Shown here: in pieces, positions 1 to 7,731 of the stretch | How the letters are laid out: every line of letters starts with the position of its first letter | How positions within the stretch are numbered: the first letter of the stretch is position 1 | Source: Caldilineaceae bacterium | GTDB lineage: Bacteria > Chloroflexota > Anaerolineae > Caldilineales > Caldilineaceae | Assembly: GCA_020845455.1 (NCBI GenBank) | Contig: JADLFO010000143.1 | Coordinates: 1 to 43,276 of the forward strand | DNA: 43,276 bases | Direction: 5' to 3' | Notes under the pieces: model-generated | Seen by the model: only the letters and a program-made list of their open reading frames with translations | What the model was told of the DNA's origin: nothing | Database searches by the model: none | Translations under genes and position numbers: made by a program

Positions 1-402
1 GCGATCATCGGCGGCGTGATGGAAGGGCCGCTGGTGGGGCTGCTGGTCGGGCTGATCTTTGGCATCTTCAGCTTTTTGCAGGCGACCGTGCCGCTCTTCA
101 AAGACCCGCTGGTGTCGATCTTCCCCCGGCTCTTTATCGGCGTGGTGGCCTACTATAGCTATGCCTCGCTACGCGGGCGCAATGAATATCTGGCGTTGAT
201 CGTCTCCGGCGTGCTGGGCACGCTCACCAACACCGTGCTGGTCTTGGGCATGGCGATCCTGCGCGGCTATCTCACGCTGCCCGCGGTGATCCCGATCATC
301 CCGCAGGCCATCGCCGAGATGTTTTTTGCCGCGGCCATCACGGTGGCCGTGGTCGCCGCCTGGAAAAACATCGAGGGCGGGCGCAAGGGGTCCTCCGTCT
401 AG
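1..402 (+). CDS. ECF transporter S component, C-terminal part (5' end outside window)
   Basis: The reading frame is open from base 1 to the TAG at 400-402, so the start lies upstream. About 133 residues are visible. They are very hydrophobic, with roughly three to four membrane segments, and resemble the substrate-binding S components of energy-coupling-factor vitamin transporters of the pantothenate/DUF3816-like type. Family-typical features are the EGPLVGLLVGLIFG stretch near the start, the NPLVS-type PLVSIFPRLFIG segment and a short charged tail. Such S components bind a vitamin or precursor and dock on a shared EcfT/EcfA module, which is not in view. The substrate cannot be told. The stop is 3 bases before the next start, so it may be co-transcribed with the thioredoxin gene. 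Confidence 0.72.
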   Translation, partial: AIIGGVMEGPLVGLLVGLIFGIFSFLQATVPLFKDPLVSIFPRLFIGVVAYYSYASLRGRNEYLALIVSGVLGTLTNTVLVLGMAILRGYLTLPAVIPIIPQAIAEMFFAAAITVAVVAAWKNIEGGRKGSSV

Positions 403-405
403 CGC

Positions 406-978
406 ATGACCCCGATCTCACATGACGCTCATCCGGGCGCAGCGGACGAGCGTCCGCGCAGCCGATGGCGGCTGCTGCCGGTCATCCTCGTCTTGGGGCT
501 GGCCTGGGTGGGCGTCTTTTTTCTGCAGCGCGCCGAGCATCGTTCGGGGATGACCGGCCGGCCGGCCCCGCCGCTGGCGATCACCACGTTTGACGGCAAC
601 CCCATCGCCCTGGCCGACCTGCGCGGCCGCGGGGTGGTGGTCAATTTCTGGGCCAGTTGGTGCGAGCCGTGCCGGGCGGAAGCCGGCTTACTGGAAGCGG
701 CCTGGCGCGCCCACCAGGCGGAGATCACCTTTATCGGCGTCAACACGCAGGATACGCAAGCCGCGGCGCGCGCCTTTTTAGCCGAGTATGGCGTAAGCTA
801 TCCCAACGGGCCGGACACAGTGGGCTGGGGCCGCCAGTTTGGCGTGAGCGGCCTGCCGGCCACCTTCTTTATCGACCCCCAGGGCGTCGTCCGCCGCGTA
901 GTGCTCGGTCCTATCACCCACGCCGCCGACTTAGAGCGTCATCTGGATGAGATTAGGGGAGTAGGCAGCGGGGGGTAG
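406..978 (+). CDS. TlpA/ResA-type membrane-anchored thioredoxin
   Basis: A 190-residue protein with a short cytoplasmic N-terminus, one membrane anchor (about residues 22-40) and an extracytoplasmic thioredoxin fold. The redox motif WCEPC places cysteines at residues 86 and 89, and the cis-proline loop reads SGLPATFFID around residue 151. This is the AhpC/TSA-Redoxin branch used by ResA and TlpA, which reduce disulfides outside the membrane, for example in cytochrome c maturation. No cytochrome or ccm gene is nearby, so the partner is unknown. The start follows the previous stop by 3 bases. The stop codon lies at the foot of a 12-bp hairpin (975-1002). Confidence 0.88.
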   Translation: MTPISHDAHPGAADERPRSRWRLLPVILVLGLAWVGVFFLQRAEHRSGMTGRPAPPLAITTFDGNPIALADLRGRGVVVNFWASWCEPCRAEAGLLEAAWRAHQAEITFIGVNTQDTQAAARAFLAEYGVSYPNGPDTVGWGRQFGVSGLPATFFIDPQGVVRRVVLGPITHAADLERHLDEIRGVGSGG

Positions 979-1002
979 GGACACGATAGTTCGTGTCCCT
1001 AC
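975..1002 (+). terminator. 12-bp perfect hairpin at the 3' end of the thioredoxin gene
   Basis: GTAGGGACACGA (975-986) and TCGTGTCCCTAC (991-1002) form a perfect 12-bp stem with a TAGT loop. The stem begins inside the last codons of the thioredoxin gene. No T tract follows, so it may be a transcript-end stabiliser or a dispersed intergenic palindrome rather than an intrinsic terminator. From 1003 to 1093 I see no gene; the stretch is G-rich and carries GGGAGTGGGGAATTGG-like low-complexity text. Confidence 0.5.
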
Positions 1003-1093
1003 GGGGCAGAGAGAATGTCGCCTTTGGCGGCTGTACCAAAAGGAAATCGGGAGTGGGGAATTGGCAGTACGGCGTGTCCGCAGAAAGCAACCG

Positions 1094-1666
1094 ATGTCCA
1101 ATCCAGCGCGTGCAGGAAGCGCAGGCGTCATTCAAACCGAGCGGTTGGATCTGCTGCCGCTGGGCGTACCGTTTCTGGAAGCCTTTTTGGAGGGGGATGC
1201 CGCCGGCGCAGCCCGCCGGCTGGGCCATCCGCTGCCGCCCGAATGGCAGCCCCAGGCGTGGGTCAGCCGGCGGCTGGCGCAACTGCACGCCGACCCCACG
1301 CTCGAACCCTGGCTGCTGCGCGCCGTGATCTTGCGCACCACCGGCCGCATGATCGGGCGCGCCGGCTTTCACACGGCGCCTGGGCCGGACTATCTGCAGC
1401 CGATAGCGCCGGGAGGGGTCGAAATGGGCTATGAGATCTTCCCGGCGTTCCGGCGGCAGGGGTACGCCACCGAAGTGGTCGCGGCGCTGATGGCCTGGGC
1501 GGCGCAGGAGCACGGGGTACGGCGTTTTGTGCTTTCGATTCGTCCGGACAACCTGCCCTCGCAGCGCATTGCGCAGCACTTTGACTTTCACAAGATCGGC
1601 TCGCACATCGACGAGGAGGACGGGCTGGAAGAGATCTTTCTGCTCGATCTCGACTGCGAGGTATAG
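1094..1666 (+). CDS. GNAT-family N-acetyltransferase (RimJ/RimL-like)
   Basis: About 190 residues. The acetyl-CoA-binding motif A is visible as GYEIFPAFRRQGYATEVV, with the R-x-x-G-x-A pattern, followed by a helix and the IRPDNLPSQRIAQHFDF segment (motif B), where the N-x-x-S-xx-(I/V)A pattern is typical of ribosomal-protein-alanine acetyltransferase relatives. It would transfer acetyl from acetyl-CoA to an amine; the substrate cannot be predicted. I take ATG 1094; an in-frame TTG at 1061 would add 11 arginine-rich residues that do not look like the family. Only a weak purine stretch (GCAGAAAG) precedes the ATG. Confidence 0.82.
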   Translation: MSNPARAGSAGVIQTERLDLLPLGVPFLEAFLEGDAAGAARRLGHPLPPEWQPQAWVSRRLAQLHADPTLEPWLLRAVILRTTGRMIGRAGFHTAPGPDYLQPIAPGGVEMGYEIFPAFRRQGYATEVVAALMAWAAQEHGVRRFVLSIRPDNLPSQRIAQHFDFHKIGSHIDEEDGLEEIFLLDLDCEV

Positions 1667-1676
1667 ACCGCGAGGC

Positions 1677-2030
1677 CTAGACCCGCCGTGCCGCCGGCGG
1701 TGAATCCTCCCCTCTGCCCCCACTGGCTACTGCCCTACGGTTGCGGCGCACGAGCGCCACGACCACGACGACAAGCAGATAGACCGCGGCGGCGGCCAGG
1801 CCGATCGGAACGGTGGCGATGGCAAGCCAGCCCAGCATGGCTGTGGTATAGAGGTCTTGGCCGCGGTCTACGCCGTCGATGACACAGGGGTTGACAAAGC
1901 CTTCATGCAGTTCGCAGCCGTTGGCATCGGCAATGCGGCCCGCAATCGCCGTCGCGATCAAGGGCGACAGCGCGGCCAGCAAAATCAATAGAACCACTGC
2001 GGCATGGATCGCGATCCATTTCCACTTCAT
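1677..2030 (-). CDS. Small two-helix membrane protein of unknown function
   Basis: 117 residues with a hydrophobic segment at about 8-28 and a second at about 66-93. Between them is an extracytoplasmic loop with two cysteines (ANGCELHEGFVNPCVIDGVDRG) that could form a disulfide. A basic C-terminal tail follows. I recognise the loop as resembling uncharacterised bacterial membrane proteins but cannot assign a function. A GGGGA stretch lies just upstream of ATG 2030. It follows the MFS gene by 38 bases on the same strand and is probably the last gene of that transcript. Confidence 0.7.
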   Translation of the reverse strand: MKWKWIAIHAAVVLLILLAALSPLIATAIAGRIADANGCELHEGFVNPCVIDGVDRGQDLYTTAMLGWLAIATVPIGLAAAAVYLLVVVVVALVRRNRRAVASGGRGEDSPPAARRV

Positions 2031-2068
2031 CGTCGTCCCCGTTGTTTTGGTTTATCCTGGGAGAATCC

Positions 2069-3334
2069 CTACGCCGCGACGCTTGCCGGCGCCGTAGGCG
2101 GCAGTGTGGCCTGGCGGCGGATGCGCAGCGCCATCAGCCCCGCGGCCACCGCCAGCACGCCCGCGGTCAAAAAGGCCAACCCATAGTCGCCTGCCGTCTC
2201 GCGCGCCACGCCGCCCATCCATGCCGCCAAGGCCGCGCCGATCTGGTGGGCGCAGAAGACCCAGCCAAAGACCGTACCCACATTGCGCCGGCCAAACGTA
2301 TCGGCTACCAGGCTGACCGTAGGCGGCACCGTGGCGATATAGTCCAGCCCAAAGAGGATGGCGAAAAAGGCCAGCCCGGCGGGGGTGGTGATCCAGGGCA
2401 GCAGGAGCAGCGACAACCCGCGGAAGCTGTAATAGACCGCCAGCAGCTTGCGTGCGTCGTAGCGGTCGGTCAACCAGCCGGAGAGGATCGTCCCCGCGAA
2501 GTTCATCGCGCCCATCAGCGCCAGCATATTGGCCGCGGTGATCTGGCTGATGCCGCAGTCTACTGCGTAGGGGATCAGGTGCGTGCCCACCAGCCCGTTC
2601 GACGTAAAGCCGCAGATAAAAAAGGTCCCGGCCAGCAGCCAAAACTCCGGCGTGCGTGTGGCGCGGCCCATCACCGCGGCCATACTTTCGAGTGGCGGGA
2701 GGACAGGAAGCGGCCCGCTGGGCGCGCCATAGGGGCGCAGCCCAAGCTCTGCCGGGTCGTTGCGCATCAAGAGGACCACCGGAACCAGCAGCACCAGCAG
2801 GATACCCGCCAGCCAGAGCGTGCTCGTGCGCCAGCCCAGCCCCAAGACCAACCGCATGAGGAGCGGCACAAAGATCAACTGTCCTGCCGAGGTCGCCGCG
2901 CCAAAGATGCCGACCACCAGCCCGCGCCGGGCCACAAACCAGCGCGCCGCCACCGTCGCGCCCAAAACGGTCGCCATGAGGCCGGTGCCGATGCCGCCAA
3001 GCGCGCCCCAGAAGAGATAGAGGTGCCAAAGCTGGGTCATATTGGCGCTGGCGATCAGGCTCCCGCCTGTCAACAGCAGCCCTGCCAGCACCAGCCGCCG
3101 TGGACCAAAGCGGTCCATCAGCGCGCCGCTGACCGGTCCACTAAAGCCAAAGAGCAGCAGCCCTGTGGAGATCGCGGCGGAGATGGCAGCCAGGCTCCAG
3201 CCCGACTCGGCCTGGAGGGGCAGCAGCATGACCCCTGGCGCAGACCGTACGCCCGCCGACGCAATCAAAACCAACGCCGTCACGCCCACCACGATCCAGC
3301 CGTAGTAGAACTCTTCCCGCAGCCGCCGTACCAT
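2069..3334 (-). CDS. MFS transporter (MCT/OFA-like)
   Basis: 421 residues with the usual 12 membrane helices and a short central loop. The N-terminal FYYGWIVVGV segment and the MDRFGPRRLVLAG loop after helix 2 are typical of the major facilitator superfamily, and the first matches the monocarboxylate/oxalate-formate antiporter-like branch that often carries organic anions. The matching C-terminal-half loop is LTDRYDARKLL. The substrate is unknown. The start is supported by GAGGAAGAG a few bases upstream of ATG 3334. It lies between the unknown gene at 3444-3836 and the small membrane protein at 1677-2030, and is probably driven by the palindrome-containing promoter near 3933-3961. Confidence 0.88.
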   Translation of the reverse strand: MVRRLREEFYYGWIVVGVTALVLIASAGVRSAPGVMLLPLQAESGWSLAAISAAISTGLLLFGFSGPVSGALMDRFGPRRLVLAGLLLTGGSLIASANMTQLWHLYLFWGALGGIGTGLMATVLGATVAARWFVARRGLVVGIFGAATSAGQLIFVPLLMRLVLGLGWRTSTLWLAGILLVLLVPVVLLMRNDPAELGLRPYGAPSGPLPVLPPLESMAAVMGRATRTPEFWLLAGTFFICGFTSNGLVGTHLIPYAVDCGISQITAANMLALMGAMNFAGTILSGWLTDRYDARKLLAVYYSFRGLSLLLLPWITTPAGLAFFAILFGLDYIATVPPTVSLVADTFGRRNVGTVFGWVFCAHQIGAALAAWMGGVARETAGDYGLAFLTAGVLAVAAGLMALRIRRQATLPPTAPASVAA

Positions 3335-3443
3335 GCTCTCTTCCTCTCTCCGCTGGTGCGCGATCTACCCAACGGCTACTCAAAAGGAGACAGCCACCTC
3401 GACCGTGATTGTCTTCCCCTTGCGTTCATGTTGTGCGGGCGGA

Positions 3444-3836
3444 TCAGCCTGCCGGATAGAGGTCCGGCTGGCCGCGCCACGCTGCGCCATCATACTCGAT
3501 CTGCAACGCCTCTGCAACCAATTGCAGATAGCAGGCGGCGATGGGCATGGCCTCGGCCTGGCGGCGGCGATGGTCTGCCTGCGTGCCGCCGAACTGGTGC
3601 GCCCAGGCCGCGGCGAGCAGCGTAGCGGGCAGACATGTATTGTCCGCCGCCTCCGCCAGCAAGGGAAGCGCCCAGGTGCGCACAAAATGCTCGTCGAACA
3701 GGGCGGCGTGCCAGTCGGGGCAGCGACGGACGAACTCGTGCTGCGCGGCCAGCGCGGCGCGGCGCACCATGCGCTGCCGCAGATCTTTGGCAAGCCATCG
3801 CACAAACTGCCGTTCCAGTGTCAACAAAGCATCCAC
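3444..3836 (-). CDS. Protein of unknown function, first gene of the MFS unit
   Basis: About 130 residues, largely alpha-helical and charged, with tryptophan- and histidine-rich patches such as CPDWHAALFDEHFV and ATLLAAAWAHQFGG. I do not recognise a domain. I choose the GTG at 3836 because AAGGA (3845-3849) lies 8 bases ahead of it; the ATG nine bases upstream is too close to that site, and longer starts have no ribosome site and would run back toward the promoter. It precedes the MFS gene by 109 bases. No helix-turn-helix is obvious, so it is not an evident repressor of its own promoter. Confidence 0.6.
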   Translation of the reverse strand: MDALLTLERQFVRWLAKDLRQRMVRRAALAAQHEFVRRCPDWHAALFDEHFVRTWALPLLAEAADNTCLPATLLAAAWAHQFGGTQADHRRRQAEAMPIAACYLQLVAEALQIEYDGAAWRGQPDLYPAG

Positions 3837-3919
3837 TGTACACATCCTTTCTGCCGTTGCTGCTATCCGTAGCGCGCAATCGCCGTAGCGTGCAGGCGAC
3901 CGCTTGTGCGCCACCCCTA

Positions 3920-3951
3920 TTTAACCATCTATATTATAATAGACGGTTAAA
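3920..3951. promoter_or_regulatory. 32-bp palindromic operator over the MFS-unit promoter
   Basis: The left arm TTTAACCATCTAT (3920-3932) and the right arm ATAGACGGTTAAA (3939-3951) pair at 12 of 13 positions around a short AT centre. It covers the -10 box and most of the spacer of the minus-strand promoter, where a bound dimer would block polymerase. The arm length and position fit a TetR/AcrR-type repressor; the regulator itself is not in the window. The family assignment is inference. Confidence 0.6.
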
Positions 3952-3961
3952 TATCGGCCAA
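3933..3961 (-). promoter_or_regulatory. Promoter TTGGCC-17-TATAAT for the MFS unit
   Basis: On the minus strand TTGGCC (3961-3956) is followed after exactly 17 bases by a perfect TATAAT (3938-3933). Transcription would start near 3926 and lead into the gene starting at 3836. The box lies in a conspicuously AT-rich island in otherwise GC-rich DNA. A TATAAT also reads on the plus strand (3935-3940), but no gene is placed for it. Confidence 0.65.
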
Positions 3962-3981
3962 GATTCAACCCCCACGCGCGA

Positions 3982-4013
3982 ACAGGCCAGGGGGCGAACG
4001 CCCCCTGGCCTGT
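3982..4013 (-). terminator. 15-bp GC-rich hairpin after the PA14/DUF1906 gene
   Basis: ACAGGCCAGGGGGCG (3982-3996) pairs perfectly with the segment 3999-4013 around a two-base centre. It lies 28 bases beyond the stop of the minus-strand gene ending at 4042. There is no U tract, so termination would be factor-dependent, or the hairpin protects the transcript end. Confidence 0.55.
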
Positions 4014-4041
4014 GGTCTAGCCTGTCAGATTGTTCTGCCTG

Positions 4042-7000
4042 TCAGGGCTTGAGGCTGCTTTCCTGCCAGCTTTGCCCGCCGTTGGTGGAGCGCACCAGCG
4101 ACTGCTGCCAGACACAGCGGAAGGGATCGTCCGGGGTAGCGCCGGTCTTGTCGCCAAAACAGGTCGCGCTGCGCGCCGCGGCCAAGCCTTGCCCGCCATC
4201 GACAAAGGCGAGGTCCGTCACCCCCGGCAGCAGGTCGCGGCTGCTGACTTCCGCGCCTGCAGCGCTATCCTGTAGGTCCAGCCGCACCTGATGGAGCTTG
4301 CCCGAGGCCGGGTCCGCGACCCACCACTGGTCGGGCGCGGCTGCGTCGACTACGGCCTGCGTGCCTGACAGCGGCAGCGAGGCCGCCGGCGTCCACGATT
4401 CCCCGCCGTTGGCCGTGGCGTAGAAAAGCAGCCGCGCGCTGCCGTCCTGCATCTGTGTCACCGGCACGACGCCGCTCTGGGCATCGCCAAAGGCGGGCCG
4501 GTGATAGGTGAGCCGCGCCGCCTCCGCCGGCAGCGTGGCGGCCGTCCAACTCTGCCCGCCGTCCGCCGTGCGATAGAGCGTCTCATGCGCCGCGCCGCCC
4601 ACCAGCCAGCCATGCACCGCATCAACAAAGCGCAGCATCCCGGCGCTGGGCAGCGTCAGCGCCGACCAACTCTGCCCGCCGTCGCGCGTGCCAAAGAGCG
4701 CGGCTTGGCTGAAGTTGACGCTCGATGCCAACTGGATCGCAATCCAGCCGGTCTGGTTGTCGACAAAGCTGATCTCGACCGGCGACTGCGTGGAGTTGGG
4801 GTCCACCGGGTCAAAGACGCTCAACGGCGTGGTCTGCCAGGTGGCGCCGCCGTCGCCCGTCGCCGCCACAAAGAGCGCAGAACGGTTTTCGGCGTCAGGC
4901 GCTCCGGCCCAGACCAGCCAGCCGTGCTGCTCGTCTAGGAAGTCGGCGGCGCGCAGCGTCTGGCCTGCGGCTTCAGCCGGGGTGATGGCGTGCCAGGCGG
5001 CGCCGCCGTCCATCGTCCAACTGAGCTGCCGGGCAGTCAGCAGCCAGCCTGCGCCGGAGGGCAGCAGTTCCAGCCCGCGCAGCGGTTCGGGCCGCGTGGC
5101 GGCCTGAGCGCTCGTGGCTGCGGCGCCGCGCCGCGGGTTCTTGCCCGCCACGCGGCCATCCACGATATTCGAGTCCAAGTAGATCGTCACCCCGCCGTAG
5201 GTCTCGTTGTGATCCCCGGCGTATTGGCGAATGCGCTGGCGGTCGCTCCACAGCGAGTTGTCGATGCAGGCTACATCCCAGACCGTGATATTGGGGTTAT
5301 AGCTGGTATCGACCCAATGCGCCGGCCAGATGTCGTCGGGCACATGCGTCAGCCCGGCCCAGTCGGACATGTGCGAGGCGCACGACGCGCCATAGACGCC
5401 GGCGCGGTTGCCCAGTTCATTGAGCCGGTCGGCCCAGCCGTCGACAAAGGCGTTGACCGCGCCGCGGCAGTTGGGCACTTGCGGATAGCCCTGGATGTCG
5501 TAGGGTTCCATGTCATAATAGATGACCGTGCCCCCCAGACCGGAATTGGTCAGCCCCAACGCTTGGGCGGCGCGGGCCGCGGCCTCTGCCTCGCTGCGCC
5601 CCTGAGCATAGGCTTCGGACGAGTTGTTGCTCATGCGCGAGACAAAGTTGGTGCAGGGCGCTTGCGGCCCCACCCAGGTGGGAATGAAGTTCCAGCCCTG
5701 ATTGCCCACCGTTTCGACCCACTGGGCGTTGAGATAGCGTGCGTTGTGCGATTCACAGCCGCGGTTGGCGCCGCCGATATAGAGGTTGGCCTCAGAATAG
5801 GGGCTGCCAGCCCACCACGCCGCCATCTGGCCCGGCGTGGGCAGGAAACAGGTGTCAAAGGCCGGGCGGTTGCTGATCACCACGGTGTTGCTGGGCGCAA
5901 CCTCCCACCACAGCTTGACGCTCGCGCCATATTCAGCCTCGTAGTACTCGACTTTGAGCTTGTGGCTGCCGGCGCTGAGCGTGCGTGTCGCCGTGAACTC
6001 GGTCGGCGACTGGTCGCGCCACTCGTCGATCACCAAGGCGTCGTCGATCCAGAGCCGCACACCGTCGTCGCCGCGCAGATAGAAGCGGTAGGTTCCGGCA
6101 TTGAAGTTGACTGTGCGCGTCCAACGGACGGAGAAGTTGTCCACCGGAAGCGCGGCGGACGGGCTGCCGCTGCCCCAGTCGAAATCGATGTTGGCATCGT
6201 TGCGGCAGAGCGCCGGCGCGCCGCTCAGTTGCTTGTTGGCCCAATATTCGCCGCGCCATTCGCTGATCGGCGGGCAGGCGCTGTCCGCGATCCAGTTGAC
6301 TTGCACCTTGGCGTTGCCGGTCTTGTCAAAATACTCAACCCGCAGCCGGTGGACCCCGGCGCTGACCTCCGCCGACGCTTCGAGCGTGATATTCTGCTCG
6401 CGCCAGCTATCCAGCACCAGCTTGTCGTCCAGCCAGAGGCGCAGCCCATCGTCCACCGTGGCAAGGAAGGTATAGCGGCCCGCGGGCAGCGCCACCGTGC
6501 CCGTCCAGCGGGCGCTAAAGCCGTCGACCGGCAGCGAGGGGGCCGGGCTGCCGCTGCTCCACTCGTAGCTGATCGGCCAGCTTTCGCAGCGCGTCAAGAC
6601 CGGCGCGCCGGCCAGGTCGGGGTTGGGAAAATATTCGGCGCGCGCTTGGTCGGGACAGGCGCCGCCCGTCGCCTGCTGCAGCGCCACGTTGTCGACAAAG
6701 GGGCCGGCCTCGACCTCGGCGTTGTCCGAGCGGAAGACAAACGCCAGCCAGACGGTCGCGTCGCCGCGCAGGTCGCCCGCCACAGGCACGGCGGACAGGT
6801 CCAAGCTGACCGTGCGCCAGCCGCCCGAATCGCCGCTGACGCGCCAGCCGTGGAAGTTGACCCCGTCTGCCGAGGCGTACCAGCCGAACCAATCATAGTT
6901 GCGCTCCGACCGGTTCCAATAGTCAAAGGTCATCGTGGCCTGGGCCGCTTCGGCCAGCGTAAAGGGGCCATAGATCATCCAAGCGCGCATGTTGTTGGCA

Positions 7001-7557
7001 TAGCGATAGGTGGCGGGGTCCAGCCCATCTTTGCCGCCGTTGGCCGCCCACGCGCTCCAGTTGCCGCTGCGCGGGCGATAGTCGTCGTCGTCCCAGGTGA
7101 TCTCGCGCCCGGAGACGCCGGAGTCGTCGACCACACGCCAGCCGGCGCTGGGGAAGTCGCCCTCAAAGCCTTCGCTCATCAGCGTCGACCAGCCCTCCGC
7201 CGCCGCGGGCACAAAAGGCGGGCCGTCCTTGGGGCCGTCCGGCGCGCCCGCCATACGCGGTTCACCGGGCGGGGGCGGCTCGATCTGCGTCGTGCCGGAT
7301 GGGGGCAGCGGGGGTTTGCCGGCCTCGGCTTCGGCCAGGGCGGGCTTGCCCAAGACCAGGCTGTCGACCGTCTTGACCTCCTGGCTGGGTGCGCCCATCA
7401 GCCAGGGCATAAAGATGTCATAGGTGACCCGTTCGGGGGTGACAGGCTGGGCCGCAACAGGCTGCGCCTGGAGCGCGGGCAGCAGCGCCAACAGCAGGGT
7501 AAGCCACAGCCCAAGTGGGCGCGCCCGCCGCTGGGCTGTCCGTGTGATTCGCTTCAT
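4042..7557 (-). CDS. Secreted multidomain protein: MAM-like, two PA14, DUF1906 (GH25-like), YCF48/BNR repeats
   Basis: 1171 residues. A signal peptide (about 1-37, ending ALQAQPVAA) is followed by a proline-rich linker, a jelly-roll domain of the immune-inhibitor-A/MAM type (about 125-296), two PA14 domains (305-425 and 435-552, each with a DDGLRLW or DDGVRLW core), a DUF1906/Rv2525c-like domain (about 560-800) and YCF48/BNR repeats with SWT/TW motifs to the end (830-1171). DUF1906 resembles glycosidase barrels; VIYYDMEPYD (around 678-687) supplies the D-x-E acid pair expected at the strand end. A cell-wall or polysaccharide-directed role outside the cell is inferred. GAGG lies 8 bases before ATG 7557. 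Confidence 0.82.
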   Translation of the reverse strand: MKRITRTAQRRARPLGLWLTLLLALLPALQAQPVAAQPVTPERVTYDIFMPWLMGAPSQEVKTVDSLVLGKPALAEAEAGKPPLPPSGTTQIEPPPPGEPRMAGAPDGPKDGPPFVPAAAEGWSTLMSEGFEGDFPSAGWRVVDDSGVSGREITWDDDDYRPRSGNWSAWAANGGKDGLDPATYRYANNMRAWMIYGPFTLAEAAQATMTFDYWNRSERNYDWFGWYASADGVNFHGWRVSGDSGGWRTVSLDLSAVPVAGDLRGDATVWLAFVFRSDNAEVEAGPFVDNVALQQATGGACPDQARAEYFPNPDLAGAPVLTRCESWPISYEWSSGSPAPSLPVDGFSARWTGTVALPAGRYTFLATVDDGLRLWLDDKLVLDSWREQNITLEASAEVSAGVHRLRVEYFDKTGNAKVQVNWIADSACPPISEWRGEYWANKQLSGAPALCRNDANIDFDWGSGSPSAALPVDNFSVRWTRTVNFNAGTYRFYLRGDDGVRLWIDDALVIDEWRDQSPTEFTATRTLSAGSHKLKVEYYEAEYGASVKLWWEVAPSNTVVISNRPAFDTCFLPTPGQMAAWWAGSPYSEANLYIGGANRGCESHNARYLNAQWVETVGNQGWNFIPTWVGPQAPCTNFVSRMSNNSSEAYAQGRSEAEAAARAAQALGLTNSGLGGTVIYYDMEPYDIQGYPQVPNCRGAVNAFVDGWADRLNELGNRAGVYGASCASHMSDWAGLTHVPDDIWPAHWVDTSYNPNITVWDVACIDNSLWSDRQRIRQYAGDHNETYGGVTIYLDSNIVDGRVAGKNPRRGAAATSAQAATRPEPLRGLELLPSGAGWLLTARQLSWTMDGGAAWHAITPAEAAGQTLRAADFLDEQHGWLVWAGAPDAENRSALFVAATGDGGATWQTTPLSVFDPVDPNSTQSPVEISFVDNQTGWIAIQLASSVNFSQAALFGTRDGGQSWSALTLPSAGMLRFVDAVHGWLVGGAAHETLYRTADGGQSWTAATLPAEAARLTYHRPAFGDAQSGVVPVTQMQDGSARLLFYATANGGESWTPAASLPLSGTQAVVDAAAPDQWWVADPASGKLHQVRLDLQDSAAGAEVSSRDLLPGVTDLAFVDGGQGLAAARSATCFGDKTGATPDDPFRCVWQQSLVRSTNGGQSWQESSLKP

Positions 7558-7608
7558 GGGGATCGCCTCATTTCAACGGTCCACGCTGTGTCCTGGTGAG
7601 TTCATGTC

Positions 7609-7637
7609 ATTTAACCTGCCCAGGGGCAGCGCGCCAA
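7609..7637 (-). promoter_or_regulatory. Promoter TTGGCG-17-TTAAAT for the PA14/DUF1906 gene
   Basis: On the minus strand TTGGCG (7637-7632) precedes TTAAAT (7614-7609) by exactly 17 bases. The predicted start near 7602 leaves a leader of about 45 bases before ATG 7557. The -35 hexamer is embedded in one copy of a 16-bp direct repeat. Confidence 0.5.
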
Positions 7638-7667
7638 TCGATAGGGATACAGCGCCAATAGATAGGG
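7631..7667. repeat. Two 16-bp direct repeats, 21 bp apart, at the PA14-gene promoter
   Basis: GCGCCAATCGATAGGG (7631-7646) and GCGCCAATAGATAGGG (7652-7667) differ at one base and start 21 bp apart, which is two helical turns. The first covers the -35 of the minus-strand promoter, the second lies just upstream. This is the layout of a tandem regulator site. Confidence 0.5.
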
Positions 7668-7686
7668 CGCGGGACAAGACCCGCGC
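7667..7686 (-). terminator. Hairpin between the LysM hydrolase and PA14 genes
   Basis: GCGCGGG (7667-7673) and CCCGCGC (7680-7686) form a 7-bp stem around a six-base loop, downstream of the LysM-hydrolase stop at 7732 and upstream of the next promoter. No T tract follows, so only weak termination is suggested. Confidence 0.35.
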
Positions 7687-7731
7687 TAACCGGTCTTTGC
7701 CCGCGCCCTTATTGGACGAATTTGGGGGCGT

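Noticed and set aside
2042-3625. A long open frame on the plus strand opposite the MFS gene
   Set aside because: Its product is a glutamine/arginine/histidine-rich string with no domain, the mirror of GC-biased codons in the real minus-strand gene.
4990-7599. Another long plus-strand frame opposite the PA14/DUF1906 gene
   Set aside because: No recognisable fold, no ribosome site, and it overlaps an evident secreted protein on the other strand.
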